A stretch of 64,000 bases of DNA from Ridgeia piscesae (taxonomy: Eukaryota > Annelida > Polychaeta > Sabellida > Siboglinidae): positions 141,001 through 205,000 of the forward strand of contig JAODUO010000115.1 of assembly GCA_025642075.2 (NCBI GenBank). The letters run 5' to 3'. Every line of letters begins with the position of its first letter. The first letter of the stretch is position 1. Positions 36,933-48,118 of this stretch are shown here, piece by piece. Position numbers and translations under genes: made by a program. The notes under the pieces are model-generated. The model saw only the letters and a program-made list of their open reading frames with translations, was not told where the DNA came from and did no database searches.

Positions 36933-37997
36933 AAGTTGTCGACGACACTAAAACGGATAGCGGACATTTGGATGCTCGGCGACTGTTGTACGTACGTTGC
37001 ACCTGGCTGACGCGGTATAGCGGGTGCTACGTGACAGGTTCAGCACCACTCAGGGCGCCGACAGGGGACTTGTCACCGCCAGAGTCGTTGTCCGCCAGCT
37101 ACAAGGCAGTCATATCTAGCGCTGTTCGTGGCTGATCCCGGGGATGGTGCACGAACTGAGGACGTTGACACCTTGTTGTGTTGACAATAGGTCTGCTACT
37201 AACTTAGTTACTGTGTACGTGTTACGGAGGCTTTCACGTAGCGACGACAAACAGACACGTACATGGCTTCAATTTACACACACGCAAGAACGTATGCACG
37301 CACGCCGCGCGAACCTTCGCAATTTGTCGTTCTCCGCAAATTGTTTTGCATGAGCCCCGCTGCATACACGCACCTGTGTTGGAATAATCTATAATTGGCA
37401 AACCTCAATTGGATCTGTGTGCCCACCTCTTGCTATAGGCCCTATAACTATCCTCACGAGAACATGTTCGCAGTTATTAAGATCATTCAAACATGAATGA
37501 CTAGTCGAGCTGCTAACAAAACAGCAACATTGCAGCAGCTCTAGATTGGCTGCCGTATAGTGGCATCACCGTCGTAGACAAGGCTAGCGCCGCACGTGTT
37601 TCTAGAGACGACTGGTTTGGCAGAAGTCGCACTCGCAGCAATGCGATCAGCCGCGTCGACGTAACGACCAGTCATTGCCACAGTCGCCGCAGTCCTAACA
37701 CATCGTCACGTTCCGATTACGCAAACCATTCTACGAAACATAATCAGATATGGTTGACCGCAGTAAATGAATGTGAAATGCGACCCCGTTTCTAATCAAC
37801 GACGACGTACTGTGTACAATTGCTTGTGGCGGCTGTGAGCTGTCTCTCCGTGCTCGCGGTGACACCGGCCACTAATTGCCACTTTCTCAGGTGATTTCTG
37901 GACATGAGAGACAGTCGGTGTCCGCTAGCAATAATAAACTGCACATAACTCAGACCAACGATAGGAACGACCAAACGAGAGAATGACAGAACGACAT
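36933..37997. other. Intergenic DNA, no gene seen
   Basis: CpG-rich unique-looking sequence with no defended exon. Frames of 60-83 codons are unsupported. Confidence 0.45.
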
Positions 37998-38128
37998 ATA
38001 GAGGGGGAGGGAGGGAGAGGGAGAGGGAGAGAAAGAGGGAGAGGGAGAGGGAGAGGGAGAGGGAGAGGGAGAGGGAGAGGGAGAGGGGAGGGGAGGGAGA
38101 GGGAGAGGGAGGGAGAGAGAGAGAGAGA
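37998..38128. repeat. (GGGAGA)n purine microsatellite
   Basis: About 130 bases of GGGAGA hexamers with GGGAGG and GAGA variants, all purine on the plus strand. Confidence 0.95.
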
Positions 38129-40260
38129 TATGTTGAATGAGTGATCTCATTCTGCGGTCACTCACCCGTGCTGGTCGATTACCTGGCAGGGAGCCGGCGG
38201 CAGACAGAGTGTAAATATGGCGTGCGCCGAACTGTCTTTATGTCCCGTCGGCGACGCGCGTTAATCTTAAATACGCCAAGCATTCTGTTCACGTATTTGT
38301 GATTAAAACACCATTAACTATGCTGTACGTGGCATTTGTGATATTTCCGATTTTGTTCACTTGTCACTTGGTTGATTTGGTAAACCAACCATGGCGCAGG
38401 GCAGGTTTTCACATGAGAGACCTTTTTGAACGACCCAAATATCACATAGCTGCGTCTTTAACAGTCGTTTTTCGTCATCTTAAAAGAAAATCACACACCT
38501 CAGGTATATTTTGACGAATTTCAGCTGATATAACAGTCATTGTTGTAAAACAACATTGAAAGTTAACAAACCCATAGTATTATATTATTTATACTGTGTG
38601 GGTGTCACGGTGTAGGCAATAGTAAGGGTCAACACGATTCTGCTTAGCGGGAGCCCAGGCTTCGACCTTCTGCGTAACCCGACCGCGCTTCTGGTGGCAC
38701 TGCGACTAATGTGCGTAATTGGCAAGTCAAAATGCCGTCACCTCGCGTCAAATTATCCGACACCGCCGTCGTAATTACTCGCTGCTCCCTGCGCGTGGCG
38801 CGCGCGCGACCGGATCAGCCTTTGTTAGTGTTAGTGGCAGGTGTCGTCTGCTGATCAAGTATTCGCGCGCACTGATATCTATAATACTAAACTGGAGAGC
38901 CGACGCCGCATTTATTTGTATGTCGCTACCTGACGCCTCCGGAATACTGATTTGAATCTATACAGGGTCGCAAATCTATATTTTACAAGCATAACAAGTT
39001 TTACGCAGGATTATTATAGTGTCTTTTAGCTCCGTTATCAGCGATTCAGAATCAAATAGTCTGTCTGCTGTCAGTGGCAATGTGCAAACATGTAGACCCT
39101 ACATACTGCTCGTTTTCAGCATTATGTTCCTAATAGTCTGTGTCATGGGTCAGTAAACCTTAGGGTAAGCTAATCTCATTATCCGCGTTCAACGTTGTGC
39201 CACAGAAATTGCTTTACGCTTGGGGTATGTCATGGTCCGGCAAAGTCGTATCGTAAGCTAATCTCGTCACTTGACGCTGCGTTGTTTACAAGAGTATAGA
39301 TTCCTAGCCGAGATAGTTTATTTTGGAGAATGATTAGATAGGACACACAGCTGGACGACGCTACATGTAAGTGGGCAACCAGACAAACGGTGCTTCGCGG
39401 CCAGGCACGCGTGTGATTCCGGAAGTAACAATGCAGCACCGAAGTCAGCTAATGTTCAGACAGTTTCATCCAATTCTAATATTGAAATGAGTAATATTCA
39501 GTGAATAAAATAGTTGTGATTGTTTTTCTTCATTATTTGAGTTTAAATAACCGAGCATAATATCCGAAAACGATATTTGTGCCGTTGAATCAGGAACTTT
39601 TGACGTAGGTTTGTCGCTTAAAATGCGCAATTCATGAAATAAGGTAATTTTGCGACGCAGCGTTCAACAAGCTCTTTCTAATGACATAATGACATGATGA
39701 TGTTGATCGTAGTTACACATTTTTATTTTGCATTAAGTTATTTTAATTGCATGTTGCAGACCCGTGTACACAATTATGTTGTAAAGCATAGACATCGAAC
39801 GTGGGGTTGTTGGAGGCGATACGTATGTAACAACACGCCCTCTCCGTCTTAAGGCCATATATATTGAAGCTCCAGTTAATTACGACGTCGTTGAGTAAAT
39901 GTAATCTATATAAACTGGCACGGGAGCGAAATAAGGCAGAGAACAACCGTAGTTTCGATACCATTGCGCTCCCGTTGTCTCGTCTCGTCTCGCGGTGGTT
40001 CGTGACATCGGAAAGAGGTTTAAAATGTTTTTCGCCGCCGCTGGCGCTGCAGTAGCTTCTCCGCTCCCTCGCGTCGTCGACTGACGCCACTAGTGACAGA
40101 CATCGGGGCACGGGTGTTGGAAGATTTTCGCAGCTGCGTCATCGTAACTTCTGATTTACTGGGATGACCGAATCACGTCTACCTCCCATCAGCATTCCAG
40201 GGGCAGCGGTTCCCGTGAAACCTTGTTCCTGTGCGTGGGTTCTCATTCAAACAACGCAGT
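38129..40260. other. Intergenic DNA, no gene seen
   Basis: Alternating CpG-rich (38640-38950, 39960-40130) and AT-rich segments. Both strands carry overlapping short frames. The CpG-rich pieces contain several TAATTAC-type words (for example near 38712 and 38770) compatible with homeodomain sites, but nothing specific can be claimed. Confidence 0.45.
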
Positions 40261-40261
40261 G

Positions 40262-40461
40262 GCACACGCGCACGCGCACGCGCACGCGCACGCACACGCA
40301 CACGCACACGCACACGCACACGCACACGCACACGCACACGCACACGCACACGCACACGCACACGCACACGCACACGCACACGCACACGCACACGCACACG
40401 CACACGCACACGCACACGCACACGCACACGCACACGCACACGCACACGCACACGCACACGC
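40262..40461. repeat. (CACGCA)n hexanucleotide microsatellite
   Basis: About 200 bases of nearly perfect CACACG/GCACAC alternation, starting with CACGCG units. It is strictly alternating purine-pyrimidine, hence a strong Z-DNA candidate. All six frames are open as dipeptide repeats (His/Thr, Ala/His, Arg/Thr; Val/Arg, Cys/Val), which is compositional. Confidence 0.98.
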
Positions 40462-40930
40462 ATTTAAAGTATTTAAATACGGAAGAAAAACAATTGTTTT
40501 AATCTACTGTATTGTTGAGGAAACACTTCTATGCTTATATAAATAAATGTAAATGTTTATTGATTTATGTAACATCATATGTATACAATAATATTTATGG
40601 TGTGGTACAATACAAGAAAATATAATGGAAATTAATACAGTGTATAAACATTCAACACAATATACATAATATATATTAATATAATATGAAAGAATAAAAC
40701 AAACAAAAATTACTGCAATAACTAAAGATATAAAAAAATAAAATTAAATAAATAACACAATTCAAATAAATAAATATAAATTGGGACATCTAGACAGTTT
40801 GTCGAACAGCTGAACGGTGTTCTCCGACCGACATCATACTGCAGTCGGGGGGGGGACCCATCATTCCCTCCCTCCATCCCCACACCGGCAGCATCGGGCG
40901 TGCCTCGTGTCAGTAATCACGCTGTCAGGC
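40462..40930. other. AT-rich spacer
   Basis: 40500-40790 is strongly AT-rich (AAATAAATAAA, ATATATTAATA words) and then switches abruptly to GC-rich sequence with a GGGGGGG run near 40848. No gene seen. Confidence 0.5.
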
Positions 40931-40940
40931 CACCATTAAT

Positions 40941-41182
40941 CTCAAAGGCGCGCTCTAATCTGTGTCCGGAAGCGGTCCTTTGAGCTCCGCGCTGCGACTC
41001 GCGCGCCGTGTCACGTCCGTGACGTTTTAGAGCGGGCCGTGACAAAACAAAGCACGCAGATAAAACGGAGCGGATGCTCAAAGGCGACATCAACTGCCGT
41101 TAGTCCGTGTAGATGAAGTGTCACATTCTGCGGCAGGGGGAGGGTTTTTAAAGAGCAGCACTTATCCGCTGCGGCCTTTGTC
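40941..41182. promoter_or_regulatory. Candidate TCF/LEF-like motif cluster A
   Basis: Three copies of CCTTTGAG lie at 40941-40948 (minus), 40977-40984 (plus) and 41077-41084 (minus), plus CCTTTGTC at 41175-41182 (plus), in a CpG-rich block. The TCF/LEF consensus is close to CCTTTGATC. The cluster is 7 kb upstream of the FAM53-family gene. Function is inferred from motif density only. Confidence 0.25.
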
Positions 41183-42205
41183 GATGGGGACGTGATGAAA
41201 ACTAACTCTCCAAAATACTAAATTTTTATTATTTTCGTTCCTCGTTGTTGTTTTTTCCCGGTAACCTATGTACTCCAGTACGTTCAATCAAGTCACGACA
41301 CCAACCAATATTCGCCTAATGGGCTAGATGATGCTGCTAGAGCTCAGACGAAAATCACAAAATAACGTTTAGCGAGAAGAAAACGTAATAGCTCAAATCC
41401 CACGACTTGACATACAGTCAGTAAATATTTGTCAGGCCTTATACACCGACTTTTGTAGTTTGACAGTAATGTTTTTGAATACTTCAGCCAGGGCATCAAT
41501 TTATAAATGTGTAGCAGTTCTTTTCCCAGACTTTTGCAATGTTTTGACCATGCACTGCACGTAGCTGTCTTGTTTGCCTAACAAAAATGGCGGGAAATCT
41601 CGACTCGATTGCGAGAAAAGGCGCCGTAAATTAATTACGAGTGATCCATCCGTCCAGTGCGCGACCATCTGGCTGTGCGACAACGCGACACCGCGCAGCA
41701 TTAAACCGCACAATGTCGCGGATAATAATCCGTTCTCGTCGATAATGAAAGGGCTAATAAGAATTGATATTTATTCAAGCCTCATATCCTGCGAGCGTCA
41801 TAAAATAATAAGTCAACGCGGAAACCCGACGTGAGACGTGTCGCTAGCGTGTCTGCCGAAGACAATGCGCGGACATAATGGTTCTTTGTATTCGGCGTGC
41901 GCTAGCAGGCGGGTGGTGTTATTAACGGGACTGTGACAGCGGCGTCCGTGGCAGCTGCGGGGCTCAGCGCCCCGTCGGGCAGGCTTTATGGGGCGGGCGA
42001 CGCGGGCGACAGACAGGGCGACAGGTGACGGCCGTGGCAGGTGCGTCACCGTGGCAGTGGACGGGGGAGTGGCGGGAGAGGGACGTGTCCCGTTACTACG
42101 TAATCACGGCGAGGCTGTGTCTGCTAGAATGAGCCGCGTCTCTGTTTGTACGGAATGTCACACCCCATATTGGTAAACCATGGTTTAACCGCGTCACAAC
42201 CCCCC
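41183..42205. other. CpG-rich non-coding DNA
   Basis: The block mixes CpG-rich stretches with TAATTA/TTATTA words (41630-41830) and a GC-rich segment at 41880-42110. Frames on both strands are open for 60-86 codons, as expected for GC-rich DNA. It could be a regulatory region or an unannotated upstream exon, but I cannot support either. Confidence 0.4.
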
Positions 42206-42206
42206 C

Positions 42207-42413
42207 ATGCATGGACGCTCGCTCGCATGCACCCATGCACACGCATACACGCATATACACGCTCGCTCGCACGCACGCACGCACGCCAACACACGCACGC
42301 CAACACACGCACGCACGCACGCTCACGCACGCACACACGCACACACACACACACGCACACACGCACGCACGCACGCACACACGCACGCACGCACGCACAC
42401 ACACGCACGCACG

Positions 42414-42454
<41 letters not shown>

Positions 42455-42499
42455 ACACACACACACCACACCACACCACACCACACACACCCACACCAC

Positions 42500-42553
<54 letters not shown>

Positions 42554-42592
42554 ACCGCACGCACGCACGCACGCACGCACGCACGATCGGCA
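42207..42592. repeat. Compound (CA)n/(CACG)n microsatellite
   Basis: About 385 bases of CGCACGCACG and CACACACA blocks with CACACCACACC interruptions at 42466-42505. Frames of up to 199 codons (His/Thr-, Cys/Val-rich) on both strands are compositional. Confidence 0.97.
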
Positions 42593-42920
42593 TGTAGGGT
42601 CAATGAATTACGCGAGACCGCAGCGACAATCTCTATTTTACGCACGCGAAACGTCAGTTTCTTTTACGGGAAATCACCCGCAGAACCGATCGACTCTATC
42701 TCGGGGGACGTTATCTCAACCGAACCAGTCGCATTGAACAGATAACCCGAAAACCCGTTTCACCTTTGAACCCGCCCCGTGAGTAGCGGGTTGGAATCAA
42801 CCGCGAAACAGCGGTAAACTGTCTGAAATGGCTAATTACTGCCGAGAAACGACGTGCGGTTTCCGTCGTGTCTCGTGCCGCCGTTCGTTGCCCGCCATTG
42901 TCTCGTGACAAGATGCCGAG

Positions 42921-43508
42921 CCTTTGATTGTCCCGGCGCGCGCCTGCCTCCAACCGACACGGTCCTGTGACCCCGGCACGCGCCATGTGACCCCGGCCAT
43001 CAAGACGACGCGCGGCCCCCATCAAACAAACCGGGCGGCAATTATGGAGACGACGGGGGATAAAGCCACGCACGACTACGGGCCGCCGGCCACCAAACAA
43101 TTCGCCCGCTGTAAACGTCGAAGCCTCGCTACTCGACCGAGCTGTGATAAATAGAGTCGGCGGCCATTGTCTCGTCTCGGGCGATTGGTCTTTGGCTCAT
43201 CATCGCCAACACGTCAATTGTGACTTAATCACCCAAACCTGCGGGTACGTCCGACGGACTTGGCACGTCGCCAGCAAAACACTGTTCGTCCTTTGATGGG
43301 CTAAGTAGGCACCTATTCAACTTTACTGCTCAAACCGGTTGGTTTACAGTTTACACAGAGTAAGATTGAAAGCGTGAAAGTAGACGCCCTAGACGATCTA
43401 AAATGGATATAGCTGCCGAAGTACAGTATTTTCCGGGAGTCTTCCGGATATTTTATAATCTCCCGAACTCCCGGAACAGAAATCTTCTGGGTTTTCGGTG
43501 CCTTTGAT
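42921..43508 (+). promoter_or_regulatory. Candidate TCF/LEF-like motif cluster B
   Basis: Three plus-strand CCTTTGAT octamers lie at 42921-42928, 43290-43297 and 43501-43508. The last extends to CCTTTGATC, a full match to the usual TCF/LEF consensus. The surrounding 42600-43300 is CpG-rich. The cluster is 4.5-5 kb upstream of the FAM53-family start codon; linkage to that gene is inference. Confidence 0.3.
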
Positions 43509-43971
43509 CTCAACACTGTTGAGATTAACGAATAATAATCTCCAACAATCCCACCCACTTTCTTATTTACGTTCCTATAGAATCCGACTGTTGCCTATGT
43601 GTTGATCTTCCAGACTTAGGGTAGGGTGGGGCGTGGAGCCCCCGTGTGGTAACAAGCCCCCTTGTATTACGTCAGTTTTACGTGTTTGAGATCTGTGTCT
43701 GGTGGACAAATACCATGCTGCCATCTATTGTCTACTCTGACCGAGAAAAAAACAGACGCTGGTAAAAAACGCGGTAACTAAATATTTTGCATTTAATGCT
43801 TTGTTACATGTTTGATGTAATAGTTGTGTGTTTATAATGGTTTACTACAATTTATGTGTATTCTATAGAGCTTCATTTACGTTTTTATGAAAATGGGTGA
43901 TAATTATAATTAGCGCGGGAATTTACATTTGTGTAGATCATGCATGCTGGAGGCAAGAAGCCCCCGACCGT

Positions 43972-44008
43972 GTGGGGCAAGACGCCCCCGGGACGTCTTG
44001 CCCCACAT
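43972..44008. repeat. Perfect 14-bp inverted repeat inside transposon
   Basis: TGTGGGGCAAGACG and its exact complement CGTCTTGCCCCACA flank a 9-base loop (CCCCCGGGA). The arm repeats the GGGGC motif of the terminal repeat. Related arms occur at about 44650-44685 and 44693-44730. Confidence 0.85.
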
Positions 44009-44240
44009 AATTCGGTAACAGTCTATAAGCGTGAGTAGGTCATAGCATATACTTGTTTTGTATAGTTGGTAAGATGATTCCAAAGTATGCAGTAAAGCTC
44101 TGTTATTACGTTAACATTTGGCAATATCTGTAAAAGTTCCTCTCAGACGTTTCAGTGCAGAATTTATAGAGATGTAATATTTGTATACCTGTATGTTATG
44201 TTATTACTTGCTGAGTGGGCAATATGTTTTAGATAATATT

Positions 44241-44363
44241 ATGGTTCGCACATACAAGCGCAAGACGGAACGGGATACATATGGCTACATTCTGAAAGCT
44301 GCACTCTTAGGCTTTGGAAGACCATTGAAGATAGTCAGTCGACTGTATCACGTGACAATTTAG
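44241..44363 (+). pseudogene. Decayed pogo-like transposase N-terminus
   Basis: The frame starts MVRTYKRKTERDTYGYIL, which resembles the MVR-YKRKT-RG opening of many animal pogo/CENPB-type transposase proteins that precedes a psq-type helix-turn-helix. The following residues (KAALLGFGRPLKIVSRLY) sit where that helix-turn-helix would lie but fit it poorly, and a stop occurs after 40 codons. No DDE domain follows. It lies centrally between the terminal repeats of the 43617-44911 element, which supports the assignment. The similarity is recalled, not aligned. Confidence 0.5.
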
Positions 44364-44911
44364 ATGTTATGTTACCTAAAAGTGAAGGACTGTCGTAAAT
44401 ATGTTGGTAAGGTAACTATGTTGGACAAGATAATACCTATAAACCATGTTCAGGTTGATATCGAGTATTTCAGTATTTGTATGTTGTAGGCCTACACCGG
44501 CAAAGTAATTTTATCTGCAAGTTAAGGACTGTCAAGATTAAGTAGTTTCGATTATTGTATTGCACAAGATAATACATACATAACATCTTCATGTTGATCA
44601 CAATTTTTTTCCATTTCGGTATTCATATGTTGTACAATGAACCTGTCTATGGGGCAATGAGCCCCGGGGGCCTCATGCCCCACACAACAGGGCCTCTTGC
44701 CCCCAGGTATGGGGCAAGAGGCTCGCTGGGGACAATACTGTTTTAATTAACATTTATAGTCGTTATTGTTGACAAATGTTACAAATGCTTTGGTATTATA
44801 CAGCATAACCATATCACAATCGCATGACAGTAACAGGAAGTCAAAATACTAAGTTCACGAATAACTACGCCCATTGTACCTTAAGGGGGCTCCAGGCCCC
44901 ACCCTACCCTA

Positions 44912-45364
44912 TCGAAAGTCAAAAGTTGGCGGAGTGTCCTTTTTAATCCACACCCGCCACAATACCTTTCAGTTGCGTCCCCATCCACAACTTCTGTCAT
45001 CCCTGTGATGATATCGCCGTGAATCTACTTAAACTGATAGCATAAGATCTACTAACATATGATATTGTTCTGAACAAAATATGTCTTATCCCCGAACAAA
45101 CAGGTTGACAGGACGAATACCAAAAATCAAGCATCGCCGAACACACCAAAGCGTTGCAAGTAAACGACAGGCGAAATTCGGTTTTAGAAACCAATACCAT
45201 CATAATCCAGCTAAATTAAGTCGAGCAATATTCGCGCAGGTGAAATCACCGCTCTGTGGGTATCGAGGAAACTGTCAGCGGCAACAAAACTAAAGACACG
45301 GTTGGCGACACTGTCAACGAGAGGATGTGCGGGTGGACCGGTGTGCGGTGGTGGCGGTGGTGTT
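44912..45364. other. Intergenic DNA, no gene seen
   Basis: Short frames on both strands only; nothing recognised. Confidence 0.45.
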
Positions 45365-45513
45365 GCAGCAGCAGCAGAATAGCTAGTAATAGTAATAGCA
45401 GCAGCAGCAGCAGCAGTAGTAGCAGCAGCAGTAGCAGCAGCAGTAGTAGCAGCAGCAGTAGTAGTAGTAGTAGTAGTAGTAGTAGCAGCAGCAGCAGTAG
45501 TAGTAGTAGTAGT
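45365..45513. repeat. (AGC)n/(AGT)n trinucleotide microsatellite
   Basis: About 150 bases of mixed AGC and AGT triplets. The open poly-Ser (plus) and poly-Thr/Ala (minus) frames across it are a consequence of the triplet period. Confidence 0.97.
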
Positions 45514-47904
45514 ACAGTATTTAAATACTTGTATAATCATTACTGGTTGAATGTAGACTATGTGCATGTATACTATCGTTAATGTCATCGAAAGTGTTTA
45601 CGAGAGCTAAATATACTTTGTTGCAACTTATGAAATGAGGTCGTTGCGAGCCTGCTACGAGAGTGAGGACCAGTGGTCTCAGTTGATGTGTCACTCACCC
45701 CTGTTAAGTGTAGTAGCAGCAACCTGATTGCTCGCGGTCAAGATGTTGTTAACTGACCACATCGTACATTGATTGTTTCTACGTTATAACATATATTTTA
45801 CTCAATAAAACACGCATGCCTGTTATTTTTCACATATTGTTCCATTATGTTGTTGTTATTATTGTTATAATGTATATTATTCCATTATATTTGTATTGTT
45901 GTTCTTTTATATGCGGGCCAAATGTACGCTTCCTGTTCCGATTCTCTCCTCTTGCGTCAACCAACAGCATCCGTGACATCTCGGTCGCACTGTCGTCTTT
46001 CGCCGTACAAAGTTACAAGCCACAGTGGTCTCGTCAGTCACAGCACATATTTCTTCCATACAGGTATTAATCTCACAAATGTCAAAGAAATTCCAGTAAG
46101 ACATCTTCGCGTTATCATCTTTCTAAGGCCCTCGCATCGTTGTTACATATTTGCGCGATGAGTCTATAGAATTTTAGCATAATGTTTTTTTATTTATTAC
46201 AACGATCCCCACGTGAATGTAGGAACTTGGGTATATGTCACGTGTTTTACGCATGACCCGCCCTTTTCTACAAAACAATAACACTATTAATAAGCCACGT
46301 TAAACGATATTTTACACTAAAATAAATTAATAACACTGTCAAACTGGTTAGTTGTCAAACACTGATGCTGAAAGCTAACGTGTGAATATTGAACACTAGG
46401 CCCTAAATGATAGGTAATGTCGACGTTGAAAAAATCATACTAGACTAATGGTTGTAAAATGTACACATAATTATAGAGCTACAATACTAAAATTGCTCGG
46501 AGTATCGATTCAATGATATTTTACTTGGGTTGAAACGAATGCCGCCGCCAGTTTGTGTCAGCTCATGCAATAACGCGTGTAATTGACCCGCCAGATGGCG
46601 ACACCGGTTGCACGTTTTGCCGGTGAATGCCACGACTGCGGCAACCAGCAGCGATGCCAGTGCGTAGAATGGCCGGTAACAACAGTTGTATGTATGTGCA
46701 TTATCATTTGACGGTAAGCCCAAAACAACATATAATATATTGGGTGAATATATTAATACTATTATGTCCAATGTCGATATGGTAACTAAAAATCCGATTA
46801 GTTACATACAGATATACAAACGTTCTTCCATTTTAGATACCTGGGCCTAGATTAGGCTTACCGGCCATCCTATATCATGCCGGAATAAAAATAATGAATG
46901 ATATGTGAGCCAGCTTACATTTTCCTCTTGTAGTAATTAAACTGCACGGCATTGCATTTTTCTGCCTGTTAGAACATTAATTACCGTTGAATATTTAGAT
47001 AGAATCATTGTCGCTTGGTATCGATATAAAAAAGCAATATTGTGACGCAGAAGCGTGTGCACTTAAAACAATAGTCATAGTACCTCACAGCTACGCAACA
47101 TACAACATTACGTCATAATTATTGGGAATTTTGCCTGACCATGTTCTTTACCTGTAAGGCAGGACATTTTACAAAACGTAAACATTGCATTTTTCTTGAA
47201 TAAATCTACATTGCACTTATAATTGTCCGCTTTTCGGGAAGAAAACTAGTAAAACTGTTATAATGGGTGATACTCGTGAAATTCATGTTTTGCGGTCGGC
47301 GAACATGGAGCGGCCTATGCCTGCAATACTGACAGTCGGCCTATCTACACCAGCGAGTACACCGCGGCTACAGCTGATGTTGGACTCGTGCCAACAAATC
47401 CATGTGGTCGGCCGAAAGCCGGTTTTCCAACCAATCGCAGCCCGTCTATTATTATATCCGCGATCACTTGGCATAGCCATTTTCTGTAGGGGCGTTATGT
47501 TCGTTACTGTTAGCGACAAACACTGTCAGTGCAGTATATACGTGCGGTATATTATAATTGGTACTGAAATTGAGAATGTGATGTACGTATGCATGTAATG
47601 AATTCGAAAGATTACTTGAATATCAAGATGACCCACATTAGGACGCGTAGAAATGAAACCGTTCATCCCTTGCCAGCCTATGCGGACGAGTCCATTTATT
47701 ACCTATTAGATTTGGGTCGCTACTGTCAGTGTTCACTCCGACCTGGAGAACAAACTGTGCTAGGTTTGTGAAGATGTACTGTGTTTGTCATTCGCCTTTG
47801 TCTTTTATTTTGCGCCATAATCTAAAGACATCACACCATATATGCAGATATAGATCGGTACTGTAACGTGTGGAAATCTCACACGATTCGGTCTATTCTT
47901 TCAG
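45514..47904. other. Upstream region of the FAM53-family gene
   Basis: 2.4 kb with no recognised repeat. A CpG-bearing segment at 47280-47480 with an ACCAATCG (CCAAT-box-like) word could hold a promoter or a non-coding first exon. The overlapping 111-codon plus and 78-codon minus frames there have no other support. Confidence 0.35.
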
Positions 47905-48040
47905 GTTTTATGACGCTTTGAAGCATGCCGGCATTTCGCTGGTGAATGCTGACGGCCGCGGTGTGAGGAGGAGGATAGGCGCTTCCTCGCCGGCTACAAA
48001 ACACCGCTGAGTGGATCTTTCCCGTCCGGGGGAAGGGAGT
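47905..48040 (+). other. Probable 5'UTR of the FAM53-family gene
   Basis: CTATTCTTTCAG (to 47904) is a good splice acceptor, followed by a GC-rich stretch that leads without a gap into the start codon at 48041. The 5'UTR may therefore be split, with a non-coding exon further upstream. Alternatively transcription may start inside this GC-rich stretch. Confidence 0.35.
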
Positions 48041-48118
48041 ATGAAAATGCTTACGTTTATAACCGAAAAAATGAAGGCACATTCACTAGAAGACGTTCAA
48101 CCATTCCAGCAAACAGAG
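48041..48118 (+). CDS. FAM53: FAM53-family gene, coding exon 1
   Basis: 26 codons from ATG (A at -3) to a phase-0 donor CAGAG|GTATGT. A second in-frame ATG at 48047, also with A at -3, corresponds to the vertebrate FAM53 start and may be the true initiator. Encodes the conserved N-terminal motif TFITEK followed by SLEDV. Confidence 0.75.

Larger units (their letters stand above)
43617..44911. mobile_element. Non-autonomous TIR DNA transposon, pogo/Tc1-mariner-like
   Basis: The ends form a 27-base terminal inverted repeat (43617-43643 and 44885-44911) with 26 of 27 positions matching. It begins TAGGGTAGGGTGGGGC and ends at GAGCCCCC. Both outermost dinucleotides are TA, as expected if TA is the target-site duplication of the Tc1/mariner/pogo superfamily. 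The 1.24 kb interior contains a decayed transposase-like N-terminus (44241-44363) and several GGGGCAAG/CTTGCCCC inverted repeats. No DDE catalytic domain is present, so the element is a non-autonomous or internally deleted copy needing a transposase in trans. Confidence 0.8.

Noticed and set aside
42096..42745. Frames of 128-199 codons rich in His/Thr or Cys/Val
   Set aside because: They lie over a CA/CACG microsatellite; all frames on both strands are open.
45211..45588. Poly-Ser and poly-Thr/Ala frames
   Set aside because: AGC/AGT triplet repeat, with no domain outside it.
47263..47598. 111-codon plus-strand frame upstream of the FAM53-family gene
   Set aside because: An overlapping minus-strand frame is equally plausible, the end is AT-rich low-quality peptide, and it cannot be spliced in frame to exon 1 with signals I can see. 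It could still be part of a non-coding first exon.
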